Positions 25,233 to 33,422 of a stretch of DNA of 64,000 bases are shown piece after piece. The stretch is from CALODL01 sp942492115. GTDB lineage: Bacteria > Planctomycetota > Phycisphaerae > UBA1845 > CAIVHJ01. Positions within the stretch are counted from its first letter, which is position 1; every line of letters starts with the position of its first letter. The stretch spans positions 62,001 through 126,000 of the forward strand of contig CALODL010000027.1 of assembly GCA_942492115.1 (NCBI GenBank). The letters are read 5' to 3'. A program made the translations under genes and the position numbers. Under the pieces are notes generated by a model. The model was not told the DNA's origin and did not search any database. It worked only from the letters and a program-made list of their open reading frames with translations.

Positions 25233-26642
25233 ATGGCCCGAATCAGTACCTTGATGATTATTGTGGCAGTGCTTGTTCCAGGTTGTCAACGCAGCGGTGG
25301 GCCCAACTCTACAGTCTGTGACGTGAACAATCCGGTGTGTGCGGATGACCTGATCTGTAATCCAACGATCGATGGCGGCGGACTGTGCGCGCCGCCGATC
25401 ACGATCAGCGGTACGGTGGTCGACTTGTCGGGTGATCAACCCATCGCGGGCGCGCGTGTCCAGGCCCTCGATGCCAACGGCGCCGCCGTCGGAGCGGTGG
25501 CGATCGCCGAAGAGGACGGTTCGTTCATGTTGCACGTTCCTGCCTTGCGCGACAGCGCAGGGCAACCTCGCGATAGTGCGGTCACACTGCAGGCCCAGGC
25601 TGCCGGCTTCCAGGAGTTCCCGACCGCTTTGCGTCCAGCCTTGCCCATCGCGCTGGAAAATGCGGTCGCAGACGGCGACAGTTGGCGAATTGACGATACG
25701 CTGTCGACCATAAAGCTCATCGATCTGAAACTTCCATCGGAGACGCTGGGGACGATCAGTGGCCAGGTGACAGGAAAACACACGAGTGGTTTACTGATGG
25801 TCGCCGAGAGCGATAGTGTAAGCCGGACGGGCTTCAGTGATCGTGAGGGCAACTATGTCATCTACAATGTGCCTCCCGGTCAGTATGTCGTCAAGGGTTA
25901 TGCATCTGGTATACAGATGGATGAAACCATTGTAGACGTCCATGCCGGTGCCGAAGTCGCCGGAGTCGACCTGGTCGAAGTCAACCGCGATCTCAATCGT
26001 GTATCCGGGAGCGTACAGATCGTGAACGCCACAGGCGGAGCAGTGACCAGCGTCATCCTCGCTGTGGCCAGCACGTTCAATGAAACATCGGCCAAGGGTA
26101 CCGCGCCGCCAGGATTGCGTGTTGCAGACGTGAGCGGTGCGTTCACCCTCGCCGATGTCCCCGATGGCCATTATGTCGTTCTGGCAGCTTTCGAAAATGA
26201 TGCGCTGGTGCGCGATCCGGATCAATCGATCGGTGGCACAGAGATCGTTCGCATCACAGTGCCTGACCCGGATCTCGGTAACGACCTAATGATTTCTGAG
26301 GGGTTTAAGGTCACTGGAGCGCTGTCAATCGTGTCGCCCGGAGCTGACGGGCTGGAGCAAATCGGAGCGTCTCAGCTGGTATTCGTGTGGGAGGATGATT
26401 CCAGCGAAGATGGTTACGAGATCGAGTTGTTCGACGCCTTTGGAGAGCAGGTGTGGCATGACGAGATTGAAGGCGTATCCGGCTCCGAACACGTTAGCCT
26501 TACTTACACGGGCCCGAGCCTGGAACACGGCATGATTTACCAGTTTCGTGTCACGTCGTTTCGTGAGCGCAACAGCGGTCGTGCGGCGATTAGCAAGACC
26601 GAAGACCTGAGGGGCGCGTTCGAATTCGTCAACATCCCTTGA
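25233..26642 (+). CDS. lipoprotein with carboxypeptidase-regulatory-like (transthyretin-like) domains
   Basis: 469 residues; ATG at 25233-25235 after AAGGAG. A lipoprotein signal (MARISTLMIIVAVLVPGC, Cys18) is followed by a short Cys-containing segment (VCDVNNPVCADDLICNP). Three CarboxypepD_reg-like beta-sandwich repeats follow: TISGTVVDLSGDQPIAGARV, TISGQVTGKHTSGLLMVAES, and VSGSVQIVNATGGAVTSVIL, each with the GxFxLxxVPxGxYVV type ending (FTLADVPDGHYVVLAAF). The C-terminal 100 residues look like a fibronectin-type-III-like domain (LVFVWEDDSSEDGYEIELFD). It is expected at the outer or inner membrane surface. No catalytic motif; function unknown. Confidence 0.87.
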   Translation: MARISTLMIIVAVLVPGCQRSGGPNSTVCDVNNPVCADDLICNPTIDGGGLCAPPITISGTVVDLSGDQPIAGARVQALDANGAAVGAVAIAEEDGSFMLHVPALRDSAGQPRDSAVTLQAQAAGFQEFPTALRPALPIALENAVADGDSWRIDDTLSTIKLIDLKLPSETLGTISGQVTGKHTSGLLMVAESDSVSRTGFSDREGNYVIYNVPPGQYVVKGYASGIQMDETIVDVHAGAEVAGVDLVEVNRDLNRVSGSVQIVNATGGAVTSVILAVASTFNETSAKGTAPPGLRVADVSGAFTLADVPDGHYVVLAAFENDALVRDPDQSIGGTEIVRITVPDPDLGNDLMISEGFKVTGALSIVSPGADGLEQIGASQLVFVWEDDSSEDGYEIELFDAFGEQVWHDEIEGVSGSEHVSLTYTGPSLEHGMIYQFRVTSFRERNSGRAAISKTEDLRGAFEFVNIP

Positions 26643-26662
26643 TAGACGACGTAAGGTGTTGA

Positions 26663-27517
26663 TTAGAACAAAATGCCAGTGTATTCCAGGGCTGTAACGG
26701 TCAGGTTGTAGGTGCCATGAATAATGATGGCAAAGACCACCGGTGTAATGTGACGGCTTAATGCGGGCCGGCGGAACTGCTCGACGCACTCGATCCATGT
26801 GGCAAGGCAGCCTTGTGTCGCTACGACAGTGCAGCCGATGTGCAACAAGGTGCAAACGATCCACCGCCACGCAACCACGATTCCACTCGGGTTGGGGATG
26901 TAGACATTCAGGTAAATCAGATTCTCAATGATGGCGAATGCTGCCGCACTTCCCAATGTCATCAACCAGATCTGGCTTCGATGCTTGACGAGGTACGGCC
27001 GTGTCTCGACAAGGACGATGGCCGCTGCGATTTTTCCGATCTCTTCGACGGTCGGCCCGATGACCATGACCACTAGCAGCCCTAATCCTGCCGCATTGAA
27101 GAACGCGCCGAGTACCGCCAGCGGTCCAGCGATCAGCGCTGCTCCAATGACCGCGAACCAGCTCCACGTCCATGAAGTTCGGCGCTGCTTCTCCCGCAAC
27201 CACCAGGCGTATGACGGCGCGTTGACCGGGGGAGGGGCATACATCTCGATATGGCCACATTCCGGGCACGGGATGCCCGTCATCAGGCCGCGCAGGTTGT
27301 AGCCACACTGCGAGCAGCTCCAGTCACTATCGATCAGTTGGTGTTCGTTTTGTGGGAAAATGGCTGGTTCATCGAACACGCTGTGCAGGTGGGCATCGTC
27401 GACATTGTCGACCGCTCGAGATAACAGGCGCTCGGCCTCGGACTCCGAACGGTCGATGCCATACGCCTGCTTGGAGGACTGTGGTTCGCGCTCGATGGAG
27501 GGGTCGTTGTCAGGCAT
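26663..27517 (-). CDS. PrsW-family intramembrane metalloprotease with N-terminal zinc ribbon
   Basis: 284 residues from the ATG at 27515-27517 (MPDNDPSIE). Residues of about 68-90 are a zinc ribbon of the type common in Phycisphaerae (CSQCGYNLRG ... IPCPECG). Several membrane helices follow, carrying PrsW/CAAX-type metalloprotease motifs: VIGPTVEEIGKI (paired Glu), FAIIENLIYL, LLHIGCTVVATQG (His) and IIHGTYNL (second His). PrsW in Bacillus performs site-1 cleavage of an anti-sigma factor; the target here is unknown. The start codon overlaps the end of the upstream YbjQ-like gene by 8 bp, indicating translational coupling. Confidence 0.87.
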   Translation of the reverse strand: MPDNDPSIEREPQSSKQAYGIDRSESEAERLLSRAVDNVDDAHLHSVFDEPAIFPQNEHQLIDSDWSCSQCGYNLRGLMTGIPCPECGHIEMYAPPPVNAPSYAWWLREKQRRTSWTWSWFAVIGAALIAGPLAVLGAFFNAAGLGLLVVMVIGPTVEEIGKIAAAIVLVETRPYLVKHRSQIWLMTLGSAAAFAIIENLIYLNVYIPNPSGIVVAWRWIVCTLLHIGCTVVATQGCLATWIECVEQFRRPALSRHITPVVFAIIIHGTYNLTVTALEYTGILF

Positions 27518-27998
27518 GGTGTGATTGCCGGACGATGGCGGTTCCGTATGCGTAAATCTCGGCGCACATGGCACCCTTGCGTTTGCGGTTGGGGTTGCCG
27601 CTTAGAATGTTACTGCTCTCGAACCGGACATTGATGACTTCGTTGGCGCCCATGTTGCGCGCTTCGTCGAGCATGCGGACCAGCGCCTCGCGGCGAGCAC
27701 GGGTCAGCACGGTCTGAAGGGAATGAACCTCGCCGCCAATCAGGTTGCGTAGTCCTGCCAGCCAGCTCTTGAAATAATCACAACCGATCACGGCCTGGCC
27801 GCTTACGAGATGAGCGCCACTGATGCCGGCGTCGTTGACGGGCGTCTTGAGATCGGTGAGCGTGATATCTTTGAGCGCGTCCTCGCGGCGGTCGAGACTG
27901 TGCAGGTGACGCTGTTCGAAGAACCAGCTGAACAGTAGAGAAAGACCGATGATGAGAACCGGGATCAACAGTAGAACGAAGTTGAATATGAACGGCAT
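27510..27998 (-). CDS. membrane-anchored YbjQ/UPF0145 family protein
   Basis: 162 residues. An N-terminal transmembrane segment (FNFVLLLIPVLIIGLSLLFS) precedes a YbjQ domain, a small pentamer-forming fold: HLVSGQAVIGCDYFKSWLAG, then NLIGGEVHSLQTVLTRARRE, ANEVINVRFESSN and a final EIYAYGTAIV. It is fused to a membrane anchor unlike its soluble neighbour at 28015. It sits in the middle of a three-gene minus-strand operon and overlaps the PrsW gene. The biochemical role of the family is not established. Confidence 0.88.
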   Translation of the reverse strand: MPFIFNFVLLLIPVLIIGLSLLFSWFFEQRHLHSLDRREDALKDITLTDLKTPVNDAGISGAHLVSGQAVIGCDYFKSWLAGLRNLIGGEVHSLQTVLTRARREALVRMLDEARNMGANEVINVRFESSNILSGNPNRKRKGAMCAEIYAYGTAIVRQSHHA

Positions 27999-28014
27999 GA
28001 CGCCCCCGTGACAA

Positions 28015-28329
28015 TCAATCGATCACTACGGCAGTACCGTACGCGTACAGTTCGGCAGCGCCCTGTGTGACTGCGCTGGTCGTGAAGCGAACATTGACAA
28101 CGGCGTTGGCGCCGAGTTGTTGAGCCTGGCCAAGCATGCGTTCGAGCGCCTGCCGGCGCGATTCGGTAAGCAGCTCTGTGTAGCCGGCCAGTTCGCCACC
28201 GACGATATTCTTGAGGCCGGCCGCGAAATCCCGGCCGATGTGCTTGGCTCGAATCGTGTTGCCCTGCACCAGGCCCTTGACTTCGCTTATCGTTCGTCCG
28301 GGAATGGTTTCAGTATTTACGACGATCAC
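28015..28329 (-). CDS. YbjQ/UPF0145 family protein (soluble)
   Basis: 104 residues, starting at a GTG (28327-28329) with GGAGG seven bases upstream. The complete UPF0145 domain is present: VVNTETIPGRTISEVKGLVQ, then GRDFAAGLKNIVGGELAGYT, ANAVVNVRFTTS and AELYAYGTAVVID. Normal length for the family. First gene of the YbjQ-YbjQ-PrsW operon, 16 bp from the next start. Divergent from the oxidoreductase gene at 28590; the 260 bp between hold both promoters. Confidence 0.92.
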   Translation of the reverse strand: MIVVNTETIPGRTISEVKGLVQGNTIRAKHIGRDFAAGLKNIVGGELAGYTELLTESRRQALERMLGQAQQLGANAVVNVRFTTSAVTQGAAELYAYGTAVVID

Positions 28330-28589
28330 GGGGGCCTCCAGTCAGACATGTGGATGGATGGATTCTCATCCTGTCACGCGTCGTCGTCAAGCCTGCCTGG
28401 ATTGAGGGACCTGTACGGTCGTTTGCAGTCGTCCAACCCGGGGTTACGATGTGTGCTGCAAAACCGCCAGCGGGTTCGAATACTCAAAGAGCCTTGAACG
28501 CTCTACGGCGCCTGGCAGCCCGTTGAGATATGCTGTGAGCCCCGCTTGTGGCCCGGTGATTTGTTCAACTGGCTGCTAAGGGGGGCAAA

Positions 28590-29570
28590 ATGTCGACTCC
28601 GGTCAAGTTTGGGATCCTGGGCGCGGGCCGAATCGCGCGGAATGCGTTTCTTCCGGCGGTGATCGCCGCAGACAACGCCGAGCTTGTTGCCGTCGCAAGT
28701 CGCGCGCGTGCACGGGCCGAGGGCTTCGGGGCAGAGCGGTCCTACGCGGGCTACGACGATCTGCTCGAAGATGACGACGTCGAGGCAGTGTACATTGCGA
28801 CGCACAATGGTCTGCATCATTCGTTGGCGCTCAAGGCGCTGCAACGTGGCAAGCACGTGCTGAGCGAGAAGCCTCTGGCCTGCACCGCGGCCGAGTGCCG
28901 CGAAATGATCGACGTAGCCAGGGCCTGCGACCGCCTGCTGATCGAAGGCTTCATGTACCGTTATCACCCACAGATCGCCGAGGCGCAACGGTTATTGCCG
29001 CGCATTGGAGCAATCAAGTCGATCGAGGCGTCCTTCAGTTACCACCTTCGAAGTGATGATGACGTTCGGCTCAAACAGGATTGGGGCGGTGGCGGGCTGC
29101 TCGATGTCGGATCCTACTGCGTCAATATCTGCCGGCTATTTTTCAGGAGTAATCCACGGACGGTGGTGGCCATGGGAACATTTCATCCCGAGCACGGCGT
29201 TGATGTGGCCCTGCACGGCGTGATGGATTTTGGTGACGATCGCTTCGGCCTGGTGTCGTGCGGGTTTAATGCAGGACTCAAACGCCGGTGTCTGATTTGT
29301 GGGACCGAAGGTACGATTACCCTGCCTCGGGCGTTCTTCCGCCAGCTCGAACCGCTGCAGGTCATACTCAATGAGGGGCTGGAGGCTGAAGTGATTGATG
29401 TGCCGGCTGCGGATGTTTTTCGACTCGAGATCGAGGACATGTCCCGGGCCATTCGCGGTGGTCCACCTCCGCAACTGGAATCCGAGGATGCCTACGACAA
29501 CATGGTCGTCATCGAGGCTCTGCTACATTCCGCGCGGACCCACGGAGCTCCGGTTCGCATCCGCGCATGA
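28590..29570 (+). CDS. Gfo/Idh/MocA family NAD(P)-dependent oxidoreductase
   Basis: 326 residues; ATG preceded by AAGGGGGG. N-terminal Rossmann fold with GILGAGRIARNAFLPAV, family motif HVLSEKPLAC at about 92-101 (Lys in EKP acts in catalysis or cofactor binding), and a C-terminal substrate domain (FSYHLRSDDDVRLKQDWGGG then LLDVGSYCVN). The GG-LLDVGxYCVN segment is typical of dehydrogenases acting on sugars or sugar-derived diols. The exact substrate cannot be told from sequence. Monocistronic. Confidence 0.93.
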   Translation: MSTPVKFGILGAGRIARNAFLPAVIAADNAELVAVASRARARAEGFGAERSYAGYDDLLEDDDVEAVYIATHNGLHHSLALKALQRGKHVLSEKPLACTAAECREMIDVARACDRLLIEGFMYRYHPQIAEAQRLLPRIGAIKSIEASFSYHLRSDDDVRLKQDWGGGGLLDVGSYCVNICRLFFRSNPRTVVAMGTFHPEHGVDVALHGVMDFGDDRFGLVSCGFNAGLKRRCLICGTEGTITLPRAFFRQLEPLQVILNEGLEAEVIDVPAADVFRLEIEDMSRAIRGGPPPQLESEDAYDNMVVIEALLHSARTHGAPVRIRA

Positions 29571-29598
29571 AAAGGTCCCCGGCGACATGCCGAGGACC
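29570..29598 (-). terminator. hairpin terminator between convergent genes
   Basis: GGTCCCCGGC (29574-29583) pairs with GCCGAGGACC (29589-29598), one C-A mismatch. On the minus strand it is followed by TTTTC, so it fits as terminator of the gene at 29654-30343; on the plus strand it lies right after the oxidoreductase stop. Confidence 0.7.
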
Positions 29599-29653
29599 CT
29601 CTACTCTCCGCTTTTGGGGTATACGTTCCTTTCCGTTTCGAGGACCGCTCCAG

Positions 29654-30343
29654 CTACCCGCCCGTAGTCATGTCGTTGACTTGCACCCCTGCCGGTGGTG
29701 AATAGCTGAATGTGTCGTCTGCGATGGTTACGCCGACCTGGATGTCGGTGACGAGTACTGTCGTGTCTCCGGCCATCTTGCCAGTCGTGTGCATCTTGAG
29801 CATGACACCCGTCTTCTCGCTGAACCACATCGTTGTGGTGACCATCTCGTCGCCAGTGCCTTGCTTGCCTTGCAGTACCGCACATTCTTGTCCGTTGATT
29901 TGTTCGGAGGGCTTGACTGTCCATTCGCCGCTGCTGAACTGAGCTGCCATGGCTGTGAGGTCGAACGCCGAAGTCTGTGGAGCGTCAGCTTTGAACACCT
30001 GGGTCATGCCATCTGCTGTAGTCTCTGTCCACAAGGCCTTACCGTCGGATACCATCAGGCTCTTGGAGCTCTGCTTGTTTCCGGCGAGTGTCTGCGTACC
30101 GTCGGACTCGGTTCGGGACAGCATCTTGCCGTCCTTTTCGCATGACCATGTCTTTGTTTTTTGTTCCATCGACATGTACGGCGATTTCATTGTCATTTCC
30201 GAGGTCGTGATCATGCTCTTGGAGGGCAAGTCCTTCATCTTCTTTTCGAGGCGGGTCATGAGCTCCTGGGCCGTCTCCCCTTGAGCTCCCGACGCCAGCA
30301 TCATCATCATCATTCCCGTGGTCCAGGCCTGTCGTAACGTCAT
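29654..30343 (-). CDS. LolA/LolB-like exported protein
   Basis: 229 residues, with AAGGGGA before the start. A signal peptide (MTLRQAWTTGMMMMMLASGA, ending QGETA) precedes a beta-rich body reminiscent of the LolA/outer-membrane lipoprotein-sorting fold: AQELMTRLEKKMKDLPSKSM, KTKTWSCEKDGKMLSRTES, QFSSGEWTVKPSEQINGQEC, MWFSEKTGVMLKMHTTGKMA and a terminal DDTFSYSPPAGVQVND, which is the usual end of this fold. The resemblance to sorting proteins is structural in type, and a carrier function is not shown. Unusually Met-rich. Confidence 0.75.
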   Translation of the reverse strand: MTLRQAWTTGMMMMMLASGAQGETAQELMTRLEKKMKDLPSKSMITTSEMTMKSPYMSMEQKTKTWSCEKDGKMLSRTESDGTQTLAGNKQSSKSLMVSDGKALWTETTADGMTQVFKADAPQTSAFDLTAMAAQFSSGEWTVKPSEQINGQECAVLQGKQGTGDEMVTTTMWFSEKTGVMLKMHTTGKMAGDTTVLVTDIQVGVTIADDTFSYSPPAGVQVNDMTTGG

Positions 30344-30474
30344 GATCGAGGTCCCCTTTCGTTGTGATGGTTCAGATCGGGCACCCGGGCCCGTGGCTGT
30401 TTACGTGTTAACCGAATTCCAGGCCCGGCCCTTCCGCGGTAACCGCAAGCCAAACGACCCCAGTGCTTTTCGGG

Positions 30475-32508
30475 TCATTGAGGGCTGCCCGAGAATTCCC
30501 GATGGAAGGTCCATTCCCAGCTGTTCCGTGTGTTCGAGCTCGATCCCGTGATCGTTGCCCCGTCCGGCGCTACAAAGAACGTGTCCGCTTCACTGGCAAA
30601 GAGCCAGACCGACCGCGCGGCTGTAGTGAATGCGTAGTCGCCGCATTCCTGGGCGACGCGAATCTCGGGTCCATCGGTCGATCCGAACCCTGTGTAGCTT
30701 GCCGGGCTGGTGCGCGTGTCGATCTCCAGACGTCCATCCGAGGTCCCGATATCGAATTCGATCGGCCCGAAGCTGTAGGTGCAGCGGTCGTCAAAAAACG
30801 GCTGAACGCTGCCGGACATGCTGTAGGTCACCCGGCCGGAGGCGGCCCGGAACGTTTTGAGATAGGGGGCGTGTGATGGGCTGGGCGTTTGTTCAAAGCG
30901 AACCGTGACTGTTGCTCGGCGCGTCTGATCCGTTAGCCCGCCGACGAAGACGTTGGTCGCCTGGCCCACCCAGGCTTCGACGAGCACTTCATCTTCATCA
31001 TCCGGTTCCTCGACGACTTGAGTAATGCTCTGTTCGCTATGGCCACCATCTGGCAATTCGACCCAGGCTTGCAGCTCAACGTCCTGCCCAACGCTGAGGT
31101 CGGCGCCGAGCGCGACCGTGCCCTCGATGCGCCGGGTGTAATCATTGACCACCGTTCCGTCGGCGAGCGGTCGTGGTTCAATGGCGATGTCATCGATAAC
31201 GACGTGAAGGATCATTGAGTCGATCGTGTCGTCGGTTACACCTTCGACGTCGATTTCATACGGGATGAAGTCAGGAACACCATCATCCGGGATTCCGTCG
31301 AACGCCAGGGCTTCTCTTTGTTCCAGTTTGCGATGATCGTCAGGGTCACGCCAGGTCACGAGCTCTCGAAGTCGTTGTCCAACACCTTCACGTTTCGTGA
31401 GTTGCAGCCCGGCAGAGACCGTCTTGCCTTCCGCGCTGACGTAGGTGTTCACCTGCAGGCTGCCCAATGCGCGCCAGGCATCCTCTGCAGTCGAGCCTCG
31501 ATCACTCATGTGGCGAAACATTGCGTCGGACGCCTCCTTCGACCAGTTGGACTGTACCGGTGCGTTCCAGCCGACGTAGACACTCGAGTCACCCACGAGA
31601 GCAAGAGCGAGGTCGGAGTCGCCCGCGCCGACCGTCTCGCAGGCGTCAATGAACACAATCGTGTCGTTGAGGCCCTGTGGGTAGTGGCGTCTAAAGAAGT
31701 CAGCACCCACCGCAAAGTAGAATCCACCTGTGTCGGCAGACTGTACGGTATTGATGCCGGCTTCTGTGATCTGCAGCAACTCGAGGCCGGTACTGTACGT
31801 GTCGCCGGTCAGGATAACCGCCGAGCACAACGCATCGATACAAATCGTGCTGCCGTGAGAGCTGATATGGATCGCATCGTAGGTATCCCAGTCCATGAAG
31901 TTACTGATACCTACGACAGTGCTCTCTTCACTGCTGTTCTCTGCATAGGTCACCTGGTCACCATAGCCTCGGGTATTGCGCAGGATGTGCGCGACCGCGT
32001 CGCCACTGTCGTAGACACCAAAATCATGTTGGAAGGGGGCAAGAGCCAGTCCGCGCTTGGAGGACGGATCATCGCCGACGACGTGTTGGGCCACACGATT
32101 GTGTTCGTCATCGGCCGTCGGTTCTCGATCGATTGCCGGGGCCACGACCCCCTTCCCGAGGACCCACACATCGCGTCCACCCCGTAGACAGAAACGCAGG
32201 GCGTGGTCGTCGCCGTGGGCATCGATGATGTCGTTCTGTTGTGCGATCCAGTCCAGGGCTGAGTCCATATCGGTCCCATCGTTGATCATGTCGATCAGTT
32301 CGCGCCCCAGATCGTGACCGCGCTGGAGCACATCGAGCGGCACTTCGGACAGCGCGCAGGGGAGCCCGCGTTCCTTGCAGTCGAGTGGGACCCGGCCCGG
32401 TGACTCGTCAGATGTTCCAGTCGGAGCTTGCTGAGCTGGCTCGACCATGGTTCCGCATCCGCCGCTGACGACGGTGATCAGTCCGATGACCAGGTAGTGA
32501 TGGTGCAT
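30475..32508 (-). CDS. lipoprotein with a caspase-like (clan CD) cysteine peptidase domain
   Basis: 677 residues; ATG at 32506-32508 after AGGAGAG. A lipoprotein signal ends at Cys18 (VVSGGC). Residues of about 200-350 show the two clan CD blocks: a hydrophobic strand and His in YDAIHISSHGS (His218), and a strand ending in Asp-Ala-Cys in DTIVFIDACETVGAG (Cys290), followed by SVYVGWNAPVQSNWSKEASD, a pattern seen in gingipain (C25) and CHAT-like peptidases. The C-terminal half is beta-rich with Ig-like elements. Neither substrate nor activation is evident. It could be an inactive homologue, but both dyad residues are present. Confidence 0.72.
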   Translation of the reverse strand: MHHHYLVIGLITVVSGGCGTMVEPAQQAPTGTSDESPGRVPLDCKERGLPCALSEVPLDVLQRGHDLGRELIDMINDGTDMDSALDWIAQQNDIIDAHGDDHALRFCLRGGRDVWVLGKGVVAPAIDREPTADDEHNRVAQHVVGDDPSSKRGLALAPFQHDFGVYDSGDAVAHILRNTRGYGDQVTYAENSSEESTVVGISNFMDWDTYDAIHISSHGSTICIDALCSAVILTGDTYSTGLELLQITEAGINTVQSADTGGFYFAVGADFFRRHYPQGLNDTIVFIDACETVGAGDSDLALALVGDSSVYVGWNAPVQSNWSKEASDAMFRHMSDRGSTAEDAWRALGSLQVNTYVSAEGKTVSAGLQLTKREGVGQRLRELVTWRDPDDHRKLEQREALAFDGIPDDGVPDFIPYEIDVEGVTDDTIDSMILHVVIDDIAIEPRPLADGTVVNDYTRRIEGTVALGADLSVGQDVELQAWVELPDGGHSEQSITQVVEEPDDEDEVLVEAWVGQATNVFVGGLTDQTRRATVTVRFEQTPSPSHAPYLKTFRAASGRVTYSMSGSVQPFFDDRCTYSFGPIEFDIGTSDGRLEIDTRTSPASYTGFGSTDGPEIRVAQECGDYAFTTAARSVWLFASEADTFFVAPDGATITGSSSNTRNSWEWTFHREFSGSPQ

Positions 32509-32704
32509 TGATGACTCTCCTGATTCGACCACGTCATGCCCGTGAAGCGCTGACCGGGCCCATACAGCTAACGCGAAGACAGCCGTCAGACCTCGAACAT
32601 TCCTCGCACGGTTTGACAGCGTGGACGGTCCTCATCCACAAACAATTGGGGCGTCCCTGCTTGAGTGTGACCGAACTCTGTGCTGCGAAAGGCGTATCAA
32701 GGGG

Positions 32705-33145
32705 ATGTGCACATCTCAGCAGCACACCATGCAGTACCTGGTCAGCCTCGCCGGGGTCTGGACCGGGGCCGGTCGCGGGTCCTACCCGACCATCGAGCCC
32801 TTTGAATACACGGAGACACTGGCCTGTGAGGTCGACAAGGCCTACCCACTCATTCATTTCGAGCAGCGCACGTTGCTGCAGCCGGGGGCCGGTGCAGGCC
32901 ACTGGGAATCAGGCTTTATCAGGCCCATGGACAATGGTCAGGTCGAGATGTCGAGCGCCCAGGACAGCGGGCGAGTCGAGGTATTGTGCGGGCAGGTCGC
33001 GAGCGCATCGCAGGACGGATGGCGGCTGCAGCTCGACAGCGTGGTGCTGGGGCATGATCCCAGACTGGTCCAGACGCGGCGGGTTTTCACTTTGCGTGGT
33101 GACGCATTGAGCTGTGGTCCCGCGACAGGGAGAACTGATCTCTGA
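32705..33145 (+). CDS. nitrobindin-like haem-binding beta-barrel protein, C-terminally truncated
   Basis: 146 residues from the ATG at 32705 (MCTSQQHTMQYLVSLAG); an in-frame ATG at 32729 is possible. Nitrobindin/THAP4-type (DUF1794) features: LAGVWTGAGRGSYPTIEPFE, YPLIHFEQRTL, GHWESGFIRPMDNGQVEM and RRVFTLRGDAL. In family members this last phrase is followed by about 25 more residues including the conserved His that binds haem iron. Here the frame instead runs into 13 unrelated codons (ending TGRTDL) that are antisense to an aminotransferase fragment. The barrel is therefore incomplete and probably non-functional. Confidence 0.7.
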   Translation: MCTSQQHTMQYLVSLAGVWTGAGRGSYPTIEPFEYTETLACEVDKAYPLIHFEQRTLLQPGAGAGHWESGFIRPMDNGQVEMSSAQDSGRVEVLCGQVASASQDGWRLQLDSVVLGHDPRLVQTRRVFTLRGDALSCGPATGRTDL

Positions 33146-33266
33146 CTGATGCCCAGTCCGCGGGAATCAAAGGTAATTGAGTGTCGGATGCCCGGGCCGA
33201 GGCGGTGCTTGCGGACAGGGAACCAACGACCAGGGCGGCCTGTTGCAGAAACTCTCTCCGGCGCAT
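33087..33266 (-). pseudogene. truncated Tat-exported class V aminotransferase-like gene (N-terminal remnant)
   Basis: ATG at 33264-33266, TGA at 33087-33089, 59 codons. The product has a twin-arginine signal (MRRREFLQQAALVVGSLSAS) followed by PADWASVRDQFSLSRDH, which matches the opening of planctomycete isopenicillin-N-epimerase-like aminotransferases. The remaining 350 or so residues, including the PLP lysine, are missing. Homology stops at about 33113, exactly where the convergent nitrobindin-like gene also loses homology. This is the signature of one deletion joining two convergent genes. Confidence 0.65.
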
Positions 33267-33362
33267 GTCTGATCCTCCATCAGGAATACGTGCTATTGAC
33301 GAGAACGCAGGCCGGGCGGCAGATGCGCCAGGTATTCGAGTTGTGCTCGGCCAGGCGCGTTC

Positions 33363-33398
33363 AAAAGGGGCGAGCCCTCCAGGTAGACGGCTCGCCCC
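33363..33398 (-). terminator. rho-independent terminator of the M16 peptidase gene
   Basis: A perfect 10-bp stem GGGGCGAGCC (33367-33376) with GGCTCGCCCC (33389-33398), followed on the minus strand by TTTT. It lies 24 bp after the stop of the peptidase gene. Confidence 0.85.
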
Positions 33399-33422
33399 TC
33401 GGGATCATGTTGAACCACAGGC

